This document shows positions 3,545-5,119 of a stretch of 5,119 nucleotides of DNA, piece after piece. Both the position numbers and the translations under genes were made by a program. Below the pieces are notes generated by a model. That model was given only the letters and a program-made list of their open reading frames with translations, was not told the DNA's origin and ran no database searches. Numbering within the stretch: position 1 is the stretch's first letter; every line of letters starts with the position of its first letter. The DNA is taken from the NCBI GenBank assembly GCA_003354225.1, contig PIVH01000715.1:1-5119 (forward strand). The letters are read 5' to 3'. The stretch is from Globobulimina sp. Taxonomy: Eukaryota; Foraminifera; Rotaliida.

Positions 3545-5119
3545 ATGCTGCCGAAACAAGGCAAACGCAGAGTGCAAGCTTCTCGTCAAAACACTCGCCG
3601 ATCAACAGCTGGGCCTCTAAAAAAATCGAAATTTGATGAACGATATTACAAAGAAAACCAAAAATCATGGATTTTTCAATATATATGTTATGGATTAATT
3701 GTTGTGGGCATAGTCATAACCATAATATTTATCGGCTCAATTGCATCTAATAAGGATAATAAAACTAAAACTAAAACAACTCTGCCGCCATTTAATCATT
3801 TTAATGTTGATGACATTACAGATTTAGTAAAAAACACAAAAGAAAAAGAAATAGAAATTGTATCAAATGTAAATGTAAATGCAAATATAAATGCAAATGC
3901 AGTTGAACTGACATTTCGAATCTATACAAATGAACACTGTGACGAGTCGGATTCCACACAGTTTCTGAGCATACAAAAAAGATCAAAGGACATAGCCAAA
4001 GATTCAATTGGATCGGACTGTGCATTATGTTTTAAATTCTGTAATACAAAAATGAATGAGAATGGCAATGATATTGATATATCACTGCGAGGATTTATAT
4101 CTTCTGTTCGTATCATCTCGTCTCGCGCTCAAATGTCTGGTCAATTGGATTTATTTGGCGATTGCGCCTTCAATACGTACCATTCGTCGGTGTTTGAATT
4201 CGAAGGTTGTGTGCGTTTATATGAGTGGCCGTTGACGCAAGCAATCAGAGTGCGGAGAAATTATTTAGATTTGGCACAAACAGTGGCACCGCCAATAGAC
4301 AGCAAACAATTGCCGCCGATGCAAGAACATTTGACAATGCCTCGAGATGACAGCAACGATGCTGTGGCCAAATCGTATCTGATTGTTTATTCATGTGAAT
4401 CGAGCGAATACTGTGCCTTTCAGGCCCAAGCCAATTATTACGGATATTTGACCTCTCAGCAACACCCAACAAAGTCTTCGTTTTTGCGCTTATTAAGCAG
4501 CGGCGAACCGGACGACATGGCCTCTTACATCCCCACATTCACTGCGCCGCGAAATCTATACTCTCGCCGCTATTCACCATACAACAAAGCGGATATTTTG
4601 GTGAAATGGTTTGAATATAAACAAGACGCGAAAGCAGAGATTATTGTAGTCATAGACCCGGACAATTGGATAATCCGCGACCTCACACATTGGACAATCC
4701 AGGTCAAGGAAGGAGAGGCCATCGGCGAAGCCGCATGGTTTCATGGCAATGGATTAGTGAATGAGTTATGGAGCGAAGTGTGTGCAAATAATTGCCAATA
4801 TGCGTTGGATATGGTTGGTGTGCCATACCTTGTTCATCGCAACGATTTGGAGAAAATTGCGCCATATTTCAAGCTGTACATCGATATCATGAAAGAAAGA
4901 GAAGAGAGAGACGCCTCCTTTTTGAACAAGTACAAAGGCATTCAGATGGGTTGGGGCACGGAGATGTTTGCTTATATATTTGGTGCGGCGCACGCCGGCG
5001 TAAAACATCGCGTCGTGCGAGGCATCCAGCGGAGAGACGTGTCGTCGCGACCAAACACTGTGGAGGAAGAGCTATCGATTGATATGATTCATATGGGCCG
5101 GGCGTGGTGGCCCAGCGAC
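3545..5119 (+). CDS. SERGT/HPAT-like type II glycosyltransferase, 3' truncated
   Basis: One uninterrupted frame of 525 codons runs off the window. The start ATG follows an in-frame TGA at 3539-3541. The N-terminus is basic (1-40) and precedes one hydrophobic span at about 43-67, as in type II Golgi/ER enzymes. Next come a Lys/Thr and Val-Asn/Ala-Asn stem (108-119), then an unrecognised region with six cysteines (132, 159, 162, 166, 207, 222). From about 276 the sequence resembles plant/algal peptidyl-serine galactosyltransferase (SERGT/SGT1, GT96) and hydroxyproline arabinosyltransferase (HPAT, GT95): YSCESSEYCAFQAQ at 282-295, YIPTFTAP, a DPDNWIIRD metal-binding DxD at 371-373, DMVGVPYLVHRNDLEKIAPY, GWGTEMFAYIFGAAHAGVKH at 469-488, and IHMG at 515-518, matching the late HYG of the family. 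It probably transfers a sugar from a nucleotide sugar to a secreted protein or glycan in the secretory lumen. The substrate cannot be read from sequence. The catalytic domain is nearly complete at the window edge. Confidence 0.85.
   Translation, partial: MLPKQGKRRVQASRQNTRRSTAGPLKKSKFDERYYKENQKSWIFQYICYGLIVVGIVITIIFIGSIASNKDNKTKTKTTLPPFNHFNVDDITDLVKNTKEKEIEIVSNVNVNANINANAVELTFRIYTNEHCDESDSTQFLSIQKRSKDIAKDSIGSDCALCFKFCNTKMNENGNDIDISLRGFISSVRIISSRAQMSGQLDLFGDCAFNTYHSSVFEFEGCVRLYEWPLTQAIRVRRNYLDLAQTVAPPIDSKQLPPMQEHLTMPRDDSNDAVAKSYLIVYSCESSEYCAFQAQANYYGYLTSQQHPTKSSFLRLLSSGEPDDMASYIPTFTAPRNLYSRRYSPYNKADILVKWFEYKQDAKAEIIVVIDPDNWIIRDLTHWTIQVKEGEAIGEAAWFHGNGLVNELWSEVCANNCQYALDMVGVPYLVHRNDLEKIAPYFKLYIDIMKEREERDASFLNKYKGIQMGWGTEMFAYIFGAAHAGVKHRVVRGIQRRDVSSRPNTVEEELSIDMIHMGRAWWPSD
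3866..3901 (+). repeat. AATGTA/AATGCA hexamer repeat in the stem region
   Basis: Six degenerate copies of a six-base unit (aatgta, aatgca, aatata) encode Asn-Val, Asn-Ala and Asn-Ile pairs at residues 108-119 of the glycosyltransferase, between the membrane span and the cysteine-containing region. It is a flexible linker, in the same style as the hexamer repeats in the other genes of the window. Confidence 0.85.

Noticed and set aside
3816-4538. Minus-strand open frames opposite the glycosyltransferase
   Set aside because: Antisense to a 525-codon frame with family motifs and a membrane anchor; no homology of their own.
4766-5082. Overlapping open frames on both strands near the right edge, including an Arg-rich plus-strand frame
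   Set aside because: They arise from the G+C-rich catalytic part of the glycosyltransferase read in other frames.
1-5119. A novel defence, mobile or toxin-type system
   Set aside because: All substantial coding capacity is explained by four conserved eukaryotic families; there are no terminal repeats, recombinases, reverse transcriptase or repeat-spacer arrays.

Overview
The window is nuclear DNA from a eukaryote, probably a flagellated, AT-rich microbial eukaryote (protist). Three things point that way: GT-AG introns of 57 to 66 nt, four unmistakably eukaryotic protein families, and many low-complexity Asn/His/Gln tracts and short tandem repeats. All four genes read with the standard genetic code, and the three complete ones end in TAA. 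A centrosome/basal-body protein (FOP/TON1/CEP20 family) suggests a lineage that builds centrioles or flagella. A glycosyltransferase resembling the plant/algal peptidyl-serine galactosyltransferase and hydroxyproline arabinosyltransferase group argues against animals and fungi. I cannot fix the taxon further; a rhizarian or stramenopile would fit, but that is a guess.

Layout. Positions 1-363 are AT-rich 5' flank. Positions 364-1122 (+) encode an intronless 252-residue FOP/TON1/CEP20-family protein. Positions 1123-1420 are a short shared 3' region. Positions 2491-1421 (-) encode a three-exon BuGZ/ZNF207 homologue of 315 residues with two zinc fingers at the N-terminus, a His/Pro/Gln/Met-rich middle and a GLEBS-like segment near the C-terminus. 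Positions 2492-2742 hold the Rab 3' end and the BuGZ promoter. Positions 3419-2743 (-) encode a two-exon Rab8/RabE-type GTPase of 204 residues. Positions 3420-3544 are a 125-bp divergent promoter. Positions 3545 to the window end (+) encode a single open frame of 525 codons without a stop: a type II membrane glycosyltransferase, cut off near the end of its catalytic domain.

The two minus-strand genes are visible only as fragments in a simple ORF view, because their first exons are short and their downstream open frames begin at TTG codons or mid-gene. Joining the exons restores the family-defining N-termini: MGRKKKK plus the first zinc finger for BuGZ, and the GDSGVGKS P-loop for the Rab.

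No operon-like logic is expected here. Loose themes are microtubule organisation (FOP-family and BuGZ proteins) and the secretory pathway (Rab8 and the Golgi/ER glycosyltransferase, which share one short divergent promoter). I found no mobile element, CRISPR array, RNA gene or defence-like system. The items most worth a second look are the unrecognised six-cysteine luminal region of the glycosyltransferase, the divergent GLEBS-like end of the BuGZ homologue, and the triplicated 5' splice donor in the Rab gene.
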